Part shown: in pieces, positions 16,763-26,577 of the stretch
How the letters are laid out: every line of letters starts with the position of its first letter
Numbering within the stretch: the stretch's first letter is position 1
Assembly (NCBI RefSeq): GCF_002993965.1
Contig: NZ_POST01000004.1
Coordinates: 1 to 64,000, forward strand
Origin: Apilactobacillus timberlakei
GTDB taxonomy: Bacteria > Bacillota > Bacilli > Lactobacillales > Lactobacillaceae
Reading direction: 5' to 3'
DNA: 64,000 bases
Notes under the pieces: model-generated
Told to the model about the DNA's origin: nothing
The model's input: only the letters and a program-made list of their open reading frames with translations
The model's database searches: none
Made by a program: the position numbers and the translations under genes

Positions 16763-17299
16763 ATGAAACGTGGATTTCAGATTATATCAAAATATAAAAA
16801 TGATGATATTCATTTACCATATCGTGCAACTAAACAGGCTGCAGGTTATGATATTGAAAGTGCATGTGATTTTAAACTACCCTCAATTTGGAAAATAGGT
16901 TTTCTAAAGGTCTTGTGGGCAATTAAACATGAAAAATCTGTATCAGAAAAAGACATGCAAAAGGCTAAAGAAATTTTGAAACCATATTTAGTACCTACAG
17001 GTATTAAAGTTTATATGCAAAGCAATGAAGTTTTTATTATTGCTAATCGTTCTAGTGGTCCATTAAAGCGCAATATGGTATTGCCTAATGGAATTGGCGT
17101 GATTGATGCTGATTACTATAACAATGATAATAATGAAGGTGAATTATTCGTTCAATTAACTAATTTTGGTCTTACTGATCGTAAGATTAAAAAAGGTGAA
17201 AGAATTGGACAAGGAATCTTTATGCCATTTTTAACTGTTGATAATGAAGAAAATACAGGTGAAACTAGAACTGGTGGTTTTGGTTCATCTGGTAAATGA
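16763..17299 (+). CDS. dut: dUTP diphosphatase, lineage form with insertion
   Basis: Hydrolyses dUTP to dUMP and pyrophosphate, keeping uracil out of DNA. The 178-aa trimeric-type enzyme has motif 1 AGYDIESA (about residues 27-34), motif 2 RSSGPLKRNMVLPNGIGVID (about 96-115) and the C-terminal arm TRTGGFGSSG (about 168-177). Between motif 1 and the LVPTGIKV strand there is an extra segment of roughly 35 residues with a helical, basic character, absent from typical 145-150 aa enzymes. radA starts 23 bases downstream. Confidence 0.92.
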   Translation: MKRGFQIISKYKNDDIHLPYRATKQAAGYDIESACDFKLPSIWKIGFLKVLWAIKHEKSVSEKDMQKAKEILKPYLVPTGIKVYMQSNEVFIIANRSSGPLKRNMVLPNGIGVIDADYYNNDNNEGELFVQLTNFGLTDRKIKKGERIGQGIFMPFLTVDNEENTGETRTGGFGSSGK

Positions 17300-17322
17300 T
17301 TTTTTAATGAAAGGTAATTATA

Positions 17323-18699
17323 TTGGCTAAACCAAAAACTCAATTTGTTTGTCAAGAATGTGGATATATTTCACCTAAATATTTGGGTCATTGTCCTAAT
17401 TGTGGTAAATGGAATACATTTGAAGAACAAACAACGCGAAAAGAAAATAATAGCTTGAAGTCCACTCGTAGAATGGATTTTAATGGGAAAAAATCTAAGC
17501 CAGAGTTAATTAGTGAGGTTTCTTATGATAAAGAAAATCGTTTTGAAACTGATTCTGATGAATTTAATCGTGTCTTAGGTGGTGGAGTAGTTCCAGGTTC
17601 ATTAATATTAATTGGTGGGGATCCTGGAATTGGTAAATCTACATTACTTTTACAAATCTCTGGGCAATTAGGTAAAAAAAACCAAACTATTTTATATGTT
17701 TCTGGAGAAGAAAGTGCCAGCCAAATTAAAATTAGAGCTGAGCGATTAGGTGTTGAAGGCAAAAATTTGTATTTATATCCAGAAACAGATATGGGAGCTA
17801 TTAAAAGTGCAATCGATGAATTAAAGCCCGATGCAGTAGTAGTTGATTCAGTGCAAACTATTTCTGAACCGGAAGTTGATTCAAGCATTGGTTCAGTTTC
17901 ACAAGTACGTGCAATTACTTCTGATTTAATGTCGATTGCAAAAACTAATGGCATTACAATCTTCTTAGTTGGTCATGTTACTAAGGGTGGAGCAATTGCC
18001 GGCCCTAAGACTTTGGAACATATGGTTGATACAGTCCTGTACTTTGAAGGTGACATGCATCATTCATATCGAATCTTACGAGCAGTGAAAAACCGTTTTG
18101 GATCAACCGATGAGTTGGGAATCTTTGATATGCAAGAATCTGGATTAGAAGAAGTTGCTAATCCATCAGAAGTATTTTTAGAAGAAAGATTAAAAGATGC
18201 AACTGGATCTGCAATTGTAGTTTCAATTGAGGGAACCAGACCTATTTTAGTCGAAATTCAAGCTTTAATTACACCTTCAGTTTTTGGAAATGCGCAAAGA
18301 ACTGCAACTGGTATTGATCGTAATCGAGTAGCAGTTTTAATGGCAGTTTTGGAAAAAAGAGCTGGTTTGATGTTACAGAATCAGGATGCATTTTTAAAAG
18401 CAGCTGGTGGTGTTAAATTGAACGAACCTGCAATTGATTTAGCTGTCGCAATTGGGATTGCTTCAAGTTATCGTGATGTTGGGACCAATGCAGCAGAATG
18501 TTATATCGGTGAAATTGGTTTAACTGGCGAAATTAGACGAGTAAATCGAATTGAACAACGAGTTGCAGAAGCTAAAAAATTAGGATTTAGTCGTGTTTTA
18601 GTCCCTAAAAATAATTTACAAGGTTGGAAAGTTCCTAATGGTATCGATGTTGTTGGAGTTTCAACTTTATCTGAGGCAATTAAGATAGCCTTGAGATAA
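17323..18699 (+). CDS. radA: DNA repair protein RadA
   Basis: A RecA-like ATPase and hexameric helicase for branch migration in recombination and transformation. The 458-aa protein has an N-terminal zinc finger (CQECG and CPNCG, about residues 10-28), Walker [11 protein letters not shown] (about 97-106), the RadA-specific KNRFG motif (about 257-261) and a C-terminal Lon-protease-like domain. It starts with TTG after AAAGGTAAT. It is followed by the PIN/TRAM gene as in most Firmicutes. Confidence 0.96.
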   Translation: MAKPKTQFVCQECGYISPKYLGHCPNCGKWNTFEEQTTRKENNSLKSTRRMDFNGKKSKPELISEVSYDKENRFETDSDEFNRVLGGGVVPGSLILIGGDPGIGKSTLLLQISGQLGKKNQTILYVSGEESASQIKIRAERLGVEGKNLYLYPETDMGAIKSAIDELKPDAVVVDSVQTISEPEVDSSIGSVSQVRAITSDLMSIAKTNGITIFLVGHVTKGGAIAGPKTLEHMVDTVLYFEGDMHHSYRILRAVKNRFGSTDELGIFDMQESGLEEVANPSEVFLEERLKDATGSAIVVSIEGTRPILVEIQALITPSVFGNAQRTATGIDRNRVAVLMAVLEKRAGLMLQNQDAFLKAAGGVKLNEPAIDLAVAIGIASSYRDVGTNAAECYIGEIGLTGEIRRVNRIEQRVAEAKKLGFSRVLVPKNNLQGWKVPNGIDVVGVSTLSEAIKIALR

Positions 18700-18723
18700 T
18701 TTGAAAGGAGATGAATAAGCAAA

Positions 18724-19809
18724 ATGAAAGCTTTTGATAGATATACAGTTGTACAATTAATATTTATTATTGTTGGTGGTACATTAGGTATAATTTATTT
18801 ACCAGTGCTATGGTTAACTATTTCTGTGGAAAACGTTAGTTTACTAAATAATGGTTTTGTTAATTCAATTTTAGGAGCCATTATTTTCTTCATATTATCT
18901 CTAATCTTTGGAAGAAGAATTGTTAAAACATTAAGTAAACTGGAAAAATATTTATCTAGTAAAAATCCATTTTATATTTTAATGGGCACGATTGGCATGA
19001 TTATTGGCTTAGTTTTAGCTATTTTAATATCAATTGTATTATTCAGAACGCCATATTTCATAACCAATACTCTAATCCCAGCTTTACTAATGATTGTTTT
19101 TGGTTATTTGGGATTTGTTTTAGGAACTACTAGACTAAATGATTGGAATAAAATATTTCACTTTAGTTTAAAAAAAGCTACTAATACTTTTAGTAACAGT
19201 ACGAAAAAAGAGAAAAGCTATAAAATTTTAGATACCAACATTTTAATTGATGGTCGTATCTATGAATTAATTAAAACTGGATTCTTAGAAGGAACATTAT
19301 TAGTGCCTAAATTTGTATTGTATGAGTTACAATATATTGCTGATTCCAGTGATAGCGCTAAAAGAGTGCGTGGACGTCGCGGCTTAGATATTTTAAATAA
19401 GTTACAGACTGAAAAAATAATGCCAATTGAGATTACAGATAAAGACTATAAAGAAATTCCAGAAGTAGACAGTAAACTAATTCAACTAGCTAAAAATGTT
19501 GATGGTGAAATTGTTACTAATGATTATAACTTAAACAAAGTAATTAAATTTCAAAGAGTTAAGGTATTAAATATTAATGAACTAGCAAGTGCATTGAAAC
19601 CTAGTTATATTCCAGGAGAACATCTTGAAGTTATGATCCTAAAGAAAGGGACCGAAAGAAGTCAGGGTGTAGCATATTTAGATGATGGAACAATGGTAGT
19701 TGTGGAAGAAGGTAAGAATTATCTTAATAAACGACTAACGGTTGAAGTGACAAGCTCCATTCAAACTGATGCTGGTAAAATGATTTTTGCTAAGATAATC
19801 AATAAGTAA
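18724..19809 (+). CDS. PIN/TRAM domain membrane protein (YacL family)
   Basis: The 361-aa protein has four hydrophobic segments (about residues 8-140), then a PIN nuclease-like domain with ILDTNILIDGRIYE (about 163-176) and acidic residues (EIVTNDYNL), and a C-terminal TRAM RNA-binding domain (about 290-355). The family is a neighbour of radA and gltX in Firmicutes. It is presumed to act on RNA at the membrane, but its substrate is not established. It has a good AAAGGAGAT ribosome site. Confidence 0.88.
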   Translation: MKAFDRYTVVQLIFIIVGGTLGIIYLPVLWLTISVENVSLLNNGFVNSILGAIIFFILSLIFGRRIVKTLSKLEKYLSSKNPFYILMGTIGMIIGLVLAILISIVLFRTPYFITNTLIPALLMIVFGYLGFVLGTTRLNDWNKIFHFSLKKATNTFSNSTKKEKSYKILDTNILIDGRIYELIKTGFLEGTLLVPKFVLYELQYIADSSDSAKRVRGRRGLDILNKLQTEKIMPIEITDKDYKEIPEVDSKLIQLAKNVDGEIVTNDYNLNKVIKFQRVKVLNINELASALKPSYIPGEHLEVMILKKGTERSQGVAYLDDGTMVVVEEGKNYLNKRLTVEVTSSIQTDAGKMIFAKIINK

Positions 19810-19902
19810 ACCTTCCATAAGAATTTTTTGAACTCTTTATTTTTATTAATAATAATTGTAAAATTATATTGATGCTATTTTACAAGAAGAGGAGAAATAT
19901 CA

Positions 19903-21393
19903 TTGGCTAATAAAAATATTCGTGTTAGATATGCACCAAGTCCTACTGGTCATCTACACATTGGTAATGCAAGAACAGCAATTTTTAACTACTTATTTGC
20001 TAGACATAACAAAGGTAAGTTTATTATTCGTATCGAAGATACCGATACGAAACGTAATGTAGCTGATGGTGAAAAAAGTCAGTTAGATAATTTAAAATGG
20101 TTAGGTTTAGACTGGGATGAAGGTCCTGATAAGCCTGGTAAATTTGGACCATATCGTCAATCAGAGCGTCGTTCAATTTATGATCCACTAATTCAACAAT
20201 TGTTGGATGAAGATAAAGCATACTATTCGTACAGAACAGAAGAAGAACTTACTGCCGATCGTGAAGAACAACGTGCTCGTGGTGTTATGCCTCATTATGA
20301 ATATGAATATGAGGGTATGACAGAAGAAGAAATTCAAAAATCAATGGCTGAATCAGAAGCAAAAGGCTTAAAACCAGTTATTCGTTTCAGAGTTCCTAAG
20401 AATCATACTTATGCTTGGGATGATATTGTTAAGGGACATGTTGAATTTAATTCAGATACTATTGGTGGAGATTTCGTCATTGTAAAACGTGATGGAATGC
20501 CTACTTATAACCTTGCCGTTATTATTGATGACCATATGATGAAAATTTCACACGTATTTAGAGGTGATGACCACGTTGCTAATACACCAAAACAATTAAT
20601 GATGTATGAAGCATTTGGTTGGGATGCTCCTAAATTTGGTCATATGAGTTTAATTACAAGTGCAGGAACTGGTAAAAAATTAAGTAAACGTGATGAATCT
20701 ATTATTCAATTTATTGAACAATATCGTGACCGCGGATACCTTCCAGATGCAATGTTTAACTTCATTACATTGCTAGGTTGGTCTCCAAAGGGTGAAGATG
20801 AAATCTTTAATAAGCAACAATTTATTAAGATGTATGATGAAAATCGTTTAAGTAAATCACCAGCTAATTTTGATAATAAGAAGTTAGAATGGATTAATAA
20901 TCAATATGTAAAATCTGCGGATGAAGACGTTGTTGTTGATCTTGCTTTACGTCAATTAATTGATAAGGGCAATATTGAAAAAAATCCTGATTCTAAAACT
21001 GTTGAATGGGCACGTAAATTAATTGTTACTTATAAACAACAAATGAGTTTTATGGCTCAAATTAATTCAATGGCTTCAGTATTCTTTAATGAACCAGAAG
21101 AAATTTCTGGAGAAGCATTGGAAGAAATCAGCAATGATACTGCTCCAGTAGTATTGAAAGAATTTTCATCAAGAATTAAAGATGTTGCTATTTTTGACAA
21201 AGTTGAAATTCTTAAGACTATTAAATCAATTCAAAAAGACACTAAAATCAAAGGTCGTCAATTATGGATGCCAATTAGAATTGCAGTTACCCACGAAATG
21301 CACGGACCTGAACTTCCAGAATCTATTGAATTAATTGGTCGCAAAAAAGCATTAAAACATATTGATGAAACTTTAAAGCAAATTAATCAATAA
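19903..21393 (+). CDS. gltX: Glutamyl-tRNA synthetase
   Basis: Charges tRNA-Glu with glutamate (and in lactobacilli probably also tRNA-Gln for later amidation). The 496-aa class I synthetase has the HIGH-type motif [15 protein letters not shown] (about residues 11-25) and the KMSKS-type [10 protein letters not shown] (about 257-266). It starts with TTG after AGAGGAGAAA. A candidate promoter TTGAAC-N17-AATAAT lies at 19828-19856. A terminator follows. No T-box leader is seen. Confidence 0.97.
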   Translation: MANKNIRVRYAPSPTGHLHIGNARTAIFNYLFARHNKGKFIIRIEDTDTKRNVADGEKSQLDNLKWLGLDWDEGPDKPGKFGPYRQSERRSIYDPLIQQLLDEDKAYYSYRTEEELTADREEQRARGVMPHYEYEYEGMTEEEIQKSMAESEAKGLKPVIRFRVPKNHTYAWDDIVKGHVEFNSDTIGGDFVIVKRDGMPTYNLAVIIDDHMMKISHVFRGDDHVANTPKQLMMYEAFGWDAPKFGHMSLITSAGTGKKLSKRDESIIQFIEQYRDRGYLPDAMFNFITLLGWSPKGEDEIFNKQQFIKMYDENRLSKSPANFDNKKLEWINNQYVKSADEDVVVDLALRQLIDKGNIEKNPDSKTVEWARKLIVTYKQQMSFMAQINSMASVFFNEPEEISGEALEEISNDTAPVVLKEFSSRIKDVAIFDKVEILKTIKSIQKDTKIKGRQLWMPIRIAVTHEMHGPELPESIELIGRKKALKHIDETLKQINQ

Positions 21394-21417
21394 TAATATT
21401 TTATTAAAATATAAATT

Positions 21418-21453
21418 GGTCTTGTTAGATGATATTCTAATAAGACCTTTTTT
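21418..21453 (+). terminator. Terminator of gltX
   Basis: GGTCTTGTTAGA (21418-21429) pairs with TCTAATAAGACC (21436-21447), one G-U pair, then six T. Confidence 0.88.
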
Positions 21454-21488
21454 GTTTGATAATGAAACTGAAAAAATGGCTTAAATTA

Positions 21489-21497
21489 TGATAAAAT
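21489..21497 (+). promoter_or_regulatory. Extended -10 promoter of cysS
   Basis: TGA-TAAAAT, with a partial -35 (CTGAAA) 18 bases upstream. It precedes the cysS-mrnC-rlmB-rae1 operon. Confidence 0.5.
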
Positions 21498-21534
21498 AAA
21501 CTAAAAGTATAAATAAGAAATAGGGGTGCCCAAA

Positions 21535-22944
21535 TTGTTAAGGATCTATAATACATTAAGTCAACAAAAAGAAACATTTGAACCAATTAAGCCAAGAGTG
21601 GTTAATATGTATGTGTGTGGTCCTACAGTTTACAACTATATTCATATTGGAAATGCTAGAAGTGTAGTTGCATTTGATACTATTCGTAGATACTTTGAAT
21701 ATTGTGGATATCATGTTAACTATATTTCTAACTTTACTGATGTTGATGATAAGTTGATAAAGGCAGCTAATGATCAAAATATGTCAGTTATGGATTTAGC
21801 TGATAAATATATTGAAGCTTATAAAGAAGATGTAAAAGCTTTAAATGTAGAACCTGCTACCAACAATCCACGTGCTACTGATAATATTGAGGGAATTATT
21901 GATTTTATAAAAAAATTAGTTGATAAGGGATATGCTTATGAATCTGATGGAGATGTTTATTATCGTGCACGTAAGTTTAATGGATATGGAAAATTAGCTC
22001 ACCAAAGTATTGATGATTTAGAATCTGGAGCTAGTCAGCATGTTAATGATGAAGAATTATCTAAAAAAGACGATCCAATTGACTTTGCTTTATGGAAAAA
22101 AGCAAAAAATGATGAAATTGCTTGGAATTCACCATGGGGAAAAGGTCGTCCAGGTTGGCATATTGAGTGTTCAGTTATGTCTACAAAATATTTAGGTAAT
22201 ACGATTGATATTCATGGTGGGGGAGAAGATTTAGAATTTCCTCATCATGAAAATGAACGTGCTCAGAGTGAGGCCAAAACCGGTAAAAAATTTGTTAATT
22301 ATTGGATGCACAATGGCTTTGTTACTGTTGGAGATGAAAATGAAAAAATGAGTAAGTCTCTAGGTAATTTTGTAACTGTTCATGACATTATTAAGAATGT
22401 GGATCCACAGGTTGTGCGTTTTTTAATGTCTACTACCCAATACAGAAGACCTATTCAATATAATCAAGCCAATTTAGATGCTGCAGCCAACAACTTGAAA
22501 AAAATAAAAAATGCTTATAATAATCTAAATTATCGTTTAAAAGATGCTGATTCTTTTAATGATCCTAAAGTAGATCAAGAAGTTAGACAGATTCAAGCAG
22601 ATTTTCAAGATGCAATGGATGATGATTTTAATGCACAAAATGGTATTGATTGTGTTTATGAATTAGCTAAACTGGGTAATGTATATGCAGAAAGGTCAAT
22701 TGTTTTTGAACAAACAGTTAAATTAATATTGAAAAAATTAACCAAAATGGCATCAATCTTTGGTGTTAAGTTTGAAACTGATGAAGAAATCAATGATGAC
22801 AAAATTAACAATTTGATTAAGGAAAGAGATCAAGCAAGAGCAGATAAAAATTTTGCTAGAAGTGATGAAATAAGAGCAATCTTGAAATCTAAGGGAATTA
22901 TTCTAGAAGATACTGCCCAAGGAACAAGATTTAGAAGGGAATAA
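21535..22944 (+). CDS. cysS: Cysteinyl-tRNA synthetase
   Basis: Charges tRNA-Cys. The 469-aa class I enzyme has [15 protein letters not shown] near residue 26 (zinc Cys and HIGH motif), WHIECSVMS (zinc Cys, about 207), HHENERAQ and the EKMSKSLGN loop (about 265-273). TTG at 21535 is chosen because AGGGGTG sits six bases upstream and the protein then begins MLRIYNTL, like other CysS; the in-frame GTG at 21526 is part of that ribosome site. It leads the cysS-mrnC-rlmB-rae1 operon. Confidence 0.96.
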   Translation: MLRIYNTLSQQKETFEPIKPRVVNMYVCGPTVYNYIHIGNARSVVAFDTIRRYFEYCGYHVNYISNFTDVDDKLIKAANDQNMSVMDLADKYIEAYKEDVKALNVEPATNNPRATDNIEGIIDFIKKLVDKGYAYESDGDVYYRARKFNGYGKLAHQSIDDLESGASQHVNDEELSKKDDPIDFALWKKAKNDEIAWNSPWGKGRPGWHIECSVMSTKYLGNTIDIHGGGEDLEFPHHENERAQSEAKTGKKFVNYWMHNGFVTVGDENEKMSKSLGNFVTVHDIIKNVDPQVVRFLMSTTQYRRPIQYNQANLDAAANNLKKIKNAYNNLNYRLKDADSFNDPKVDQEVRQIQADFQDAMDDDFNAQNGIDCVYELAKLGNVYAERSIVFEQTVKLILKKLTKMASIFGVKFETDEEINDDKINNLIKERDQARADKNFARSDEIRAILKSKGIILEDTAQGTRFRRE

Positions 22945-22952
22945 TTTAATTA

Positions 22953-23372
22953 ATGGAAGAACAAGTACCTAATTACAAACAATTGAATGGTATTGCTTTA
23001 GCTTATTTGGGTGATTCTGTATATGAAGTTTACATTAGAAAACATCTTTTAGCATTGGGCATTACTAAGCCCAATCGTTTACAAAAGACTGCCAGAAAAT
23101 ATGTTTCTGCTAAGGCACAAGCTGCTTTAATTGATTTAATGAACCAAGAACATATTCTTAGTGAAGAAGAGGAATCTGTTTTTAAACGTGGTCGTAACTG
23201 TAAAAGTTACACCCATGCTAAAAATACTAGTGTATTAACTTATCGTTACTCCACAGGTTTTGAGGCAATGATGGGTTATTTGTCATTAAGTGATAATAAT
23301 GAACGTTTGCAAGAATTATCTAAGTGGTGTATTGAAAATGTTGATGCAGGGAGGCTAGAGTATGAAAAGTAA
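22953..23372 (+). CDS. mrnC: Mini-ribonuclease 3
   Basis: A small RNase III-like enzyme without the double-strand-binding domain, used in 23S rRNA maturation in Firmicutes. The 139-aa protein has the RNase III signature LAYLGDSVYEVYIRKHLL (about residues 11-28), with the catalytic Asp/Glu. It starts eight bases after cysS and its end overlaps the rlmB start by 11 bases, as in other Bacilli. Confidence 0.94.
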   Translation: MEEQVPNYKQLNGIALAYLGDSVYEVYIRKHLLALGITKPNRLQKTARKYVSAKAQAALIDLMNQEHILSEEEESVFKRGRNCKSYTHAKNTSVLTYRYSTGFEAMMGYLSLSDNNERLQELSKWCIENVDAGRLEYEK

Positions 23373-24129
23373 TAATGATGAACAAAATCAAAGTGAGTTT
23401 ATTATTGGTCGTCATCCAGTAGTATCTGCATTAAGAGGTAAACAAGAAATTAATAAAGTTTTCTTACAAAATGGTATTCATAAAGATGAAAAAAGTGTAG
23501 AAGAAATTATTAAACTAGCTAAGAAAAAACATTTAGTAATTTCAATGGTGCCTAAACAAAAGTTAGACCTATTATCTGATCATCAAAATCATCAAGGAGT
23601 GGTTTTATCAATATCTCCATATAAATATGCAAGTATTGATGATTTATTTGAATATTCAAAAAGCAATGATACTGAGCCATTCTTTTTAATTTTAGATAAT
23701 ATTGAAGATCCACATAATTTAGGATCTATTATTAGAACTGCTGATGCTGCTGGAGTTACTGGTATTATTATTCCCAAGCATCGTGCTGTTGGCTTAACTG
23801 CAACTGTTGCTAAAACTTCTGCTGGAGCGATTGAAAGAGTACCAGTTGCAAGGGTTACTAACTTAATTAATACTGTTAATGAACTAAAAGACCGTGGAGT
23901 CTGGATTTTTGGAACTGATATTAAGGGAAATGATTACCGTCATTGGGATGCTAAAGGATCATCAGCTGTAGTAATCGGGAACGAAGGAAAAGGAATTTCT
24001 CCATTACTTAAAAAAAATGTTGATGAGATGTTAACCATTCCTATGATAGGTAATCTTCAAAGCTTAAACGCTAGTGTAGCTGCTGGACTTTTAATGTATC
24101 AAGGATATAGTTCTAGACATCCACTATAG
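23362..24129 (+). CDS. rlmB: 23S rRNA 2'-O-ribose methyltransferase (RlmB/TrmH family)
   Basis: A SpoU-class knotted methyltransferase of 255 aa. The N-terminal substrate-binding domain opens with IIGRHPVVSAL. The SPOUT motifs are NLGSIIRTADAAG (about residues 119-131), GNEGKGISPLL (about 206-216) and SLNASVAAGLLMY (about 233-245). Expected target is the conserved G2251 of 23S rRNA; Firmicutes paralogs with other targets exist. It overlaps mrnC, with GGGAGG inside mrnC as its ribosome site. Confidence 0.92.
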   Translation: MKSNNDEQNQSEFIIGRHPVVSALRGKQEINKVFLQNGIHKDEKSVEEIIKLAKKKHLVISMVPKQKLDLLSDHQNHQGVVLSISPYKYASIDDLFEYSKSNDTEPFFLILDNIEDPHNLGSIIRTADAAGVTGIIIPKHRAVGLTATVAKTSAGAIERVPVARVTNLINTVNELKDRGVWIFGTDIKGNDYRHWDAKGSSAVVIGNEGKGISPLLKKNVDEMLTIPMIGNLQSLNASVAAGLLMYQGYSSRHPL

Positions 24130-24141
24130 GATATTTTAAAA

Positions 24142-24663
24142 ATGAAAAAACAATTATTGTTATTAGACGGATATAATATTATTGGTAATTGGCCAGAATT
24201 AAATCAGTTAAAGCTTGCTGATCGTCTAGCAGATGCAAGAGATGAATTAATATCAATCATTGCGGAATATAAAAAATATCGTGATTTAGATATTTCTATA
24301 ATTTTTGATGCAATGTATGTTCCGGGGTTATCTAAGAAGGACACCAAACATAACTTAAATATTATTTGGACAAATAAAGATGAAACAGCTGATAGTTATA
24401 TTGAGGCTTATGCTCGTCGTAAACAATCAAGGTTTGTTCAAGTGGTTGTGGTTACCAGTGATCAAGCAGAACAATGGACTGTTTTTTCAGCAGGTGCATT
24501 AAGAATTTCTGCAAGAGAATTGCTAAGGGACGTTAAGAGATCCAAACAAGAAATTAAAAGTCAGGTTAGCACTTATGCTAATAATTCATATGTTAGGAAT
24601 AATCCTTGGTCTGGCAATCAACTAATGGAACTAGAAAAGTTGAGAGATAATCTTTCTAAATGA
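24142..24663 (+). CDS. rae1: Ribosome-dependent mRNA endonuclease Rae1 (NYN domain, YacP)
   Basis: 173-aa NYN/PIN-like nuclease. The family member in Bacillus subtilis cleaves certain mRNAs inside the ribosomal A site. The motif LLLDGYNIIGNWPEL (about residues 5-19) carries the first catalytic Asp; ADSYIEAYA and VVTSDQAEQW supply the rest. It starts 12 bases after rlmB. After its end (24664-24788) there is an AT-rich gap with a weak hairpin (AGAAC/GTTCT near 24716) before sigH. Confidence 0.9.
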   Translation: MKKQLLLLDGYNIIGNWPELNQLKLADRLADARDELISIIAEYKKYRDLDISIIFDAMYVPGLSKKDTKHNLNIIWTNKDETADSYIEAYARRKQSRFVQVVVVTSDQAEQWTVFSAGALRISARELLRDVKRSKQEIKSQVSTYANNSYVRNNPWSGNQLMELEKLRDNLSK

Positions 24664-24788
24664 TATTAAAATATTAATATTAATATTTTGGTATAGGTAT
24701 CAAATCTTATTATGAGAACTTTAGTTCGCTTGTTCTTTAATTTTTATATGTGTAAATTAATTTTTATAAATTTTCGTAGGGAGAAATT

Positions 24789-25415
24789 ATGAATAATTGT
24801 TTAATTGATTTACAACTTATTAAAAATTTTAAGAATGGACACGATGAATACTTTGATGAACTTTTTATAAAATATAAACCTATTGTTAAAAAGTTATGGC
24901 GACAATATTACTTTAATGATATTGATGAAGATGATTGGTTCCAAGAATCAAGAATTACGATGCTAAAAATTATTGATAAATTTGATATAAATCGTGGGAC
25001 ATCCTTTGGAATGCTTTATAAAAGAAGTCTTAAAAATCGTTTGTTTGATATATTAAGGAAAAGCAAAGCAAAAAAAAGAATGCCCATCGATAAGAAAGTA
25101 TCATTTAATGTTAATGAGGAATACTATAGTAACTGTGTTGAAGATTGTAGAAGATTAAATCCAGAATTTTCTTTAAAAATGGATGCAGTTAGGAAAAAAT
25201 TAGTTACCCGTTGTTCTATGTTTGAAAAAGAATTATTATTTAAAATGTCTAGTTCTAAATTAGAATCTGATGATTATCAGTTAGTTAAGTTTAAACAAAT
25301 TAATAAGATTAATGATGAACAATTTAGAAATTGTTGTTCTAGAATAAAAAATAAACTTAAAATTATTTTGGTAGAAGAAGGTATTTTAAAGGATGATCGT
25401 AAAATTGACGATTAA
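24789..25415 (+). CDS. sigH: RNA polymerase sigma factor, SigH/ComX-like
   Basis: A 208-aa sigma-70-type factor with a short region 2 (about residues 20-90, including DEDDWFQESRITMLKIIDKF, which matches core-binding region 2.2) and a degenerate region 4 at the C terminus. Its position before rpmG-secE-nusG is where Bacillus sigH and lactobacillar sigH/comX-like genes lie. In lactobacilli this factor is tied to competence genes; comFA/comFC are also in the window. Activity cannot be shown from sequence. It has a TAGGGAGAAA ribosome site. Confidence 0.82.
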   Translation: MNNCLIDLQLIKNFKNGHDEYFDELFIKYKPIVKKLWRQYYFNDIDEDDWFQESRITMLKIIDKFDINRGTSFGMLYKRSLKNRLFDILRKSKAKKRMPIDKKVSFNVNEEYYSNCVEDCRRLNPEFSLKMDAVRKKLVTRCSMFEKELLFKMSSSKLESDDYQLVKFKQINKINDEQFRNCCSRIKNKLKIILVEEGILKDDRKIDD

Positions 25416-25433
25416 ATTTTAAAATGATATTAT
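25405..25433 (+). promoter_or_regulatory. Promoter of rpmG-secE
   Basis: TTGACG (25405-25410), 17-base spacer, TATTAT (25428-25433) with a TGA extended -10. The -35 lies within the last codons of sigH. Confidence 0.8.
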
Positions 25434-25460
25434 TTATCTATCAGTTCAGGAGGGTATGCC

Positions 25461-25610
25461 TTGCCACAAAAGAAGGTTTCATTAGCATGTGAAGTTTGTG
25501 GTTCAAGAAACTATACAACTAATGTTAAGAAAGATCATACTAAGCGTTTAGAAATTAAAAAGTATTGTAAAAATTGCAATACATCAACAATTCATGAAGA
25601 AACATTTTAA
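25461..25610 (+). CDS. rpmG: 50S ribosomal protein L33
   Basis: A 49-aa L33 beginning [18 protein letters not shown] from a TTG start, with CAGGAGGGT upstream. It keeps two zinc-binding Cys pairs (CEVC and CKNC), so it is the zinc (C+) type. secE follows 17 bases downstream, the standard rpmG-secE-nusG order. Confidence 0.95.
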   Translation: MPQKKVSLACEVCGSRNYTTNVKKDHTKRLEIKKYCKNCNTSTIHEETF

Positions 25611-25627
25611 TACGGGGGAAATTACAA

Positions 25628-25801
25628 ATGAAGTTAATTAACTTTTTTAAAAGTGTTGGCACAGAAATGAAATTAGTTGTATGGCCAAATAAACATCAAA
25701 CAAGAATTGATACTTCAACTGTTGTTGGAATGTCAGTTGTTTTCGCAATTTTCTTTGCAATTATTGATTGGGCTATTCAATCAGGTTTAACATTTATTTA
25801 A
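25628..25801 (+). CDS. secE: Preprotein translocase subunit SecE
   Basis: A 57-aa protein with the SecE signature: a short amphipathic helix, then EMKLVVWPNKHQT (about residues 13-25) and one membrane segment (about 31-55). It is part of the SecYEG channel with SecA, encoded at 55400. ATG has GGGGGAAA upstream. A hairpin separates it from nusG. Confidence 0.95.
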   Translation: MKLINFFKSVGTEMKLVVWPNKHQTRIDTSTVVGMSVVFAIFFAIIDWAIQSGLTFI

Positions 25802-25828
25802 TTAAATATTTAATTAAAATAAAATAAA

Positions 25829-25837
25829 TGATATTAT
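25829..25837 (+). promoter_or_regulatory. Candidate second promoter before the nusG hairpin
   Basis: TGA-TATTAT with a weak TTTAAT 17 bases upstream. Transcripts from here would meet the hairpin at 25851 almost at once. Confidence 0.4.
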
Positions 25838-25848
25838 GTAATTAATGC

Positions 25849-25876
25849 GGAACTTCGTTTAGGCGAAGTTTTTTTG
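25849..25876 (+). terminator. Hairpin terminator/attenuator between secE and nusG
   Basis: AACTTCG (25851-25857) pairs with CGAAGTT (25864-25870), then seven or more T. nusG has no clear promoter after it, so read-through is likely needed. Confidence 0.8.
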
Positions 25877-25907
25877 TTTGGAAAAAATTAAAAGGAGCTA
25901 AATTTCA

Positions 25908-26453
25908 ATGGAATCAACACAAAAACAATGGTATGTAATTCATACTTATTCTGGATATGAAAACAAAGTAAAAACCAATTTGGATTCTCGTAAAGAATCA
26001 ATGGGAATGGAAGACTATATTTTTCAAGTAGTAGTTCCTGAAACTGAAGAACACGAGGTAAAAGATGGTGTTGATAAAGTTAAAATGGATAAAACATTCC
26101 CTGGATATGTTTTAGTTGAAATGGTTATGACAGATAAGGCTTGGTATATCGTAAGAAATACCCCAGGTGTTACTGGATTTATCGGTTCACATGGACAAGG
26201 TAGTAAACCAACTCCATTACTTCCAGATGAAGTAGATTACATTTTAAGTCAATTAGGTGTAGAAAAGAAACATCAAGATTTAGATGCTGAAGTTGGCGAT
26301 ACAATTACAATCATTGATGGTGCCTTTGCTAACTTGACTGGTAAAATTGTTGAAAAAGATGAAGAAAAAGGTAAATTGAAAGTTGATATTGACATGTTTG
26401 GTAGAGAAACAACTGCTGAACTTGATTTCAATCAAGTTAAGCCAATTAGATAA
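25908..26453 (+). CDS. nusG: Transcription termination/antitermination factor NusG
   Basis: 181-aa NusG. The N-terminal NGN domain opens QKQWYVIHTYSGYENKVK-like and contains FPGYVLVEM (about residues 64-72) and the NTPGVTGFIG loop. The C-terminal KOW domain (about 125-180) contains VGDTITIIDGAFANLTG. It binds RNA polymerase and couples it to Rho or the ribosome. It has an AAAGGAG ribosome site. Confidence 0.97.
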   Translation: MESTQKQWYVIHTYSGYENKVKTNLDSRKESMGMEDYIFQVVVPETEEHEVKDGVDKVKMDKTFPGYVLVEMVMTDKAWYIVRNTPGVTGFIGSHGQGSKPTPLLPDEVDYILSQLGVEKKHQDLDAEVGDTITIIDGAFANLTGKIVEKDEEKGKLKVDIDMFGRETTAELDFNQVKPIR

Positions 26454-26460
26454 TTTAGGG

Positions 26461-26489
26461 TTGTATAAATTATTTAAACATGATATATT
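26461..26489 (+). promoter_or_regulatory. Promoter of rplK-rplA
   Basis: TTGTAT (26461-26466), 17-base spacer, TATATT (26484-26489) with a TGA extended -10. It gives a leader of roughly 80 bases containing an L1-type site. Confidence 0.65.
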
Positions 26490-26514
26490 GTATTTTGTAT
26501 GTTTATGCATACTT

Positions 26515-26555
26515 GTTGTGGGAGGAGAAATCTAATCTCCAATTTTTACCACACA
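26515..26555 (+). promoter_or_regulatory. L1-binding-site-like leader of rplK
   Basis: TGTGG (26517-26521) pairs with CCACA (26549-26553). A second short helix, GAG with CTC, is separated by an asymmetric internal loop. This two-helix form resembles the known ribosomal protein L1 mRNA site, by which L1 represses its own operon. The motif recurs before rplA. Confidence 0.65.
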
Positions 26556-26577
26556 CGGACTTAAGGAGGTATGTCTC

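Noticed and set aside
19810-19902. T-box leader before gltX
   Set aside because: The gap is too short and lacks the TGGNACCGCG antiterminator sequence; the same is true before cysS.
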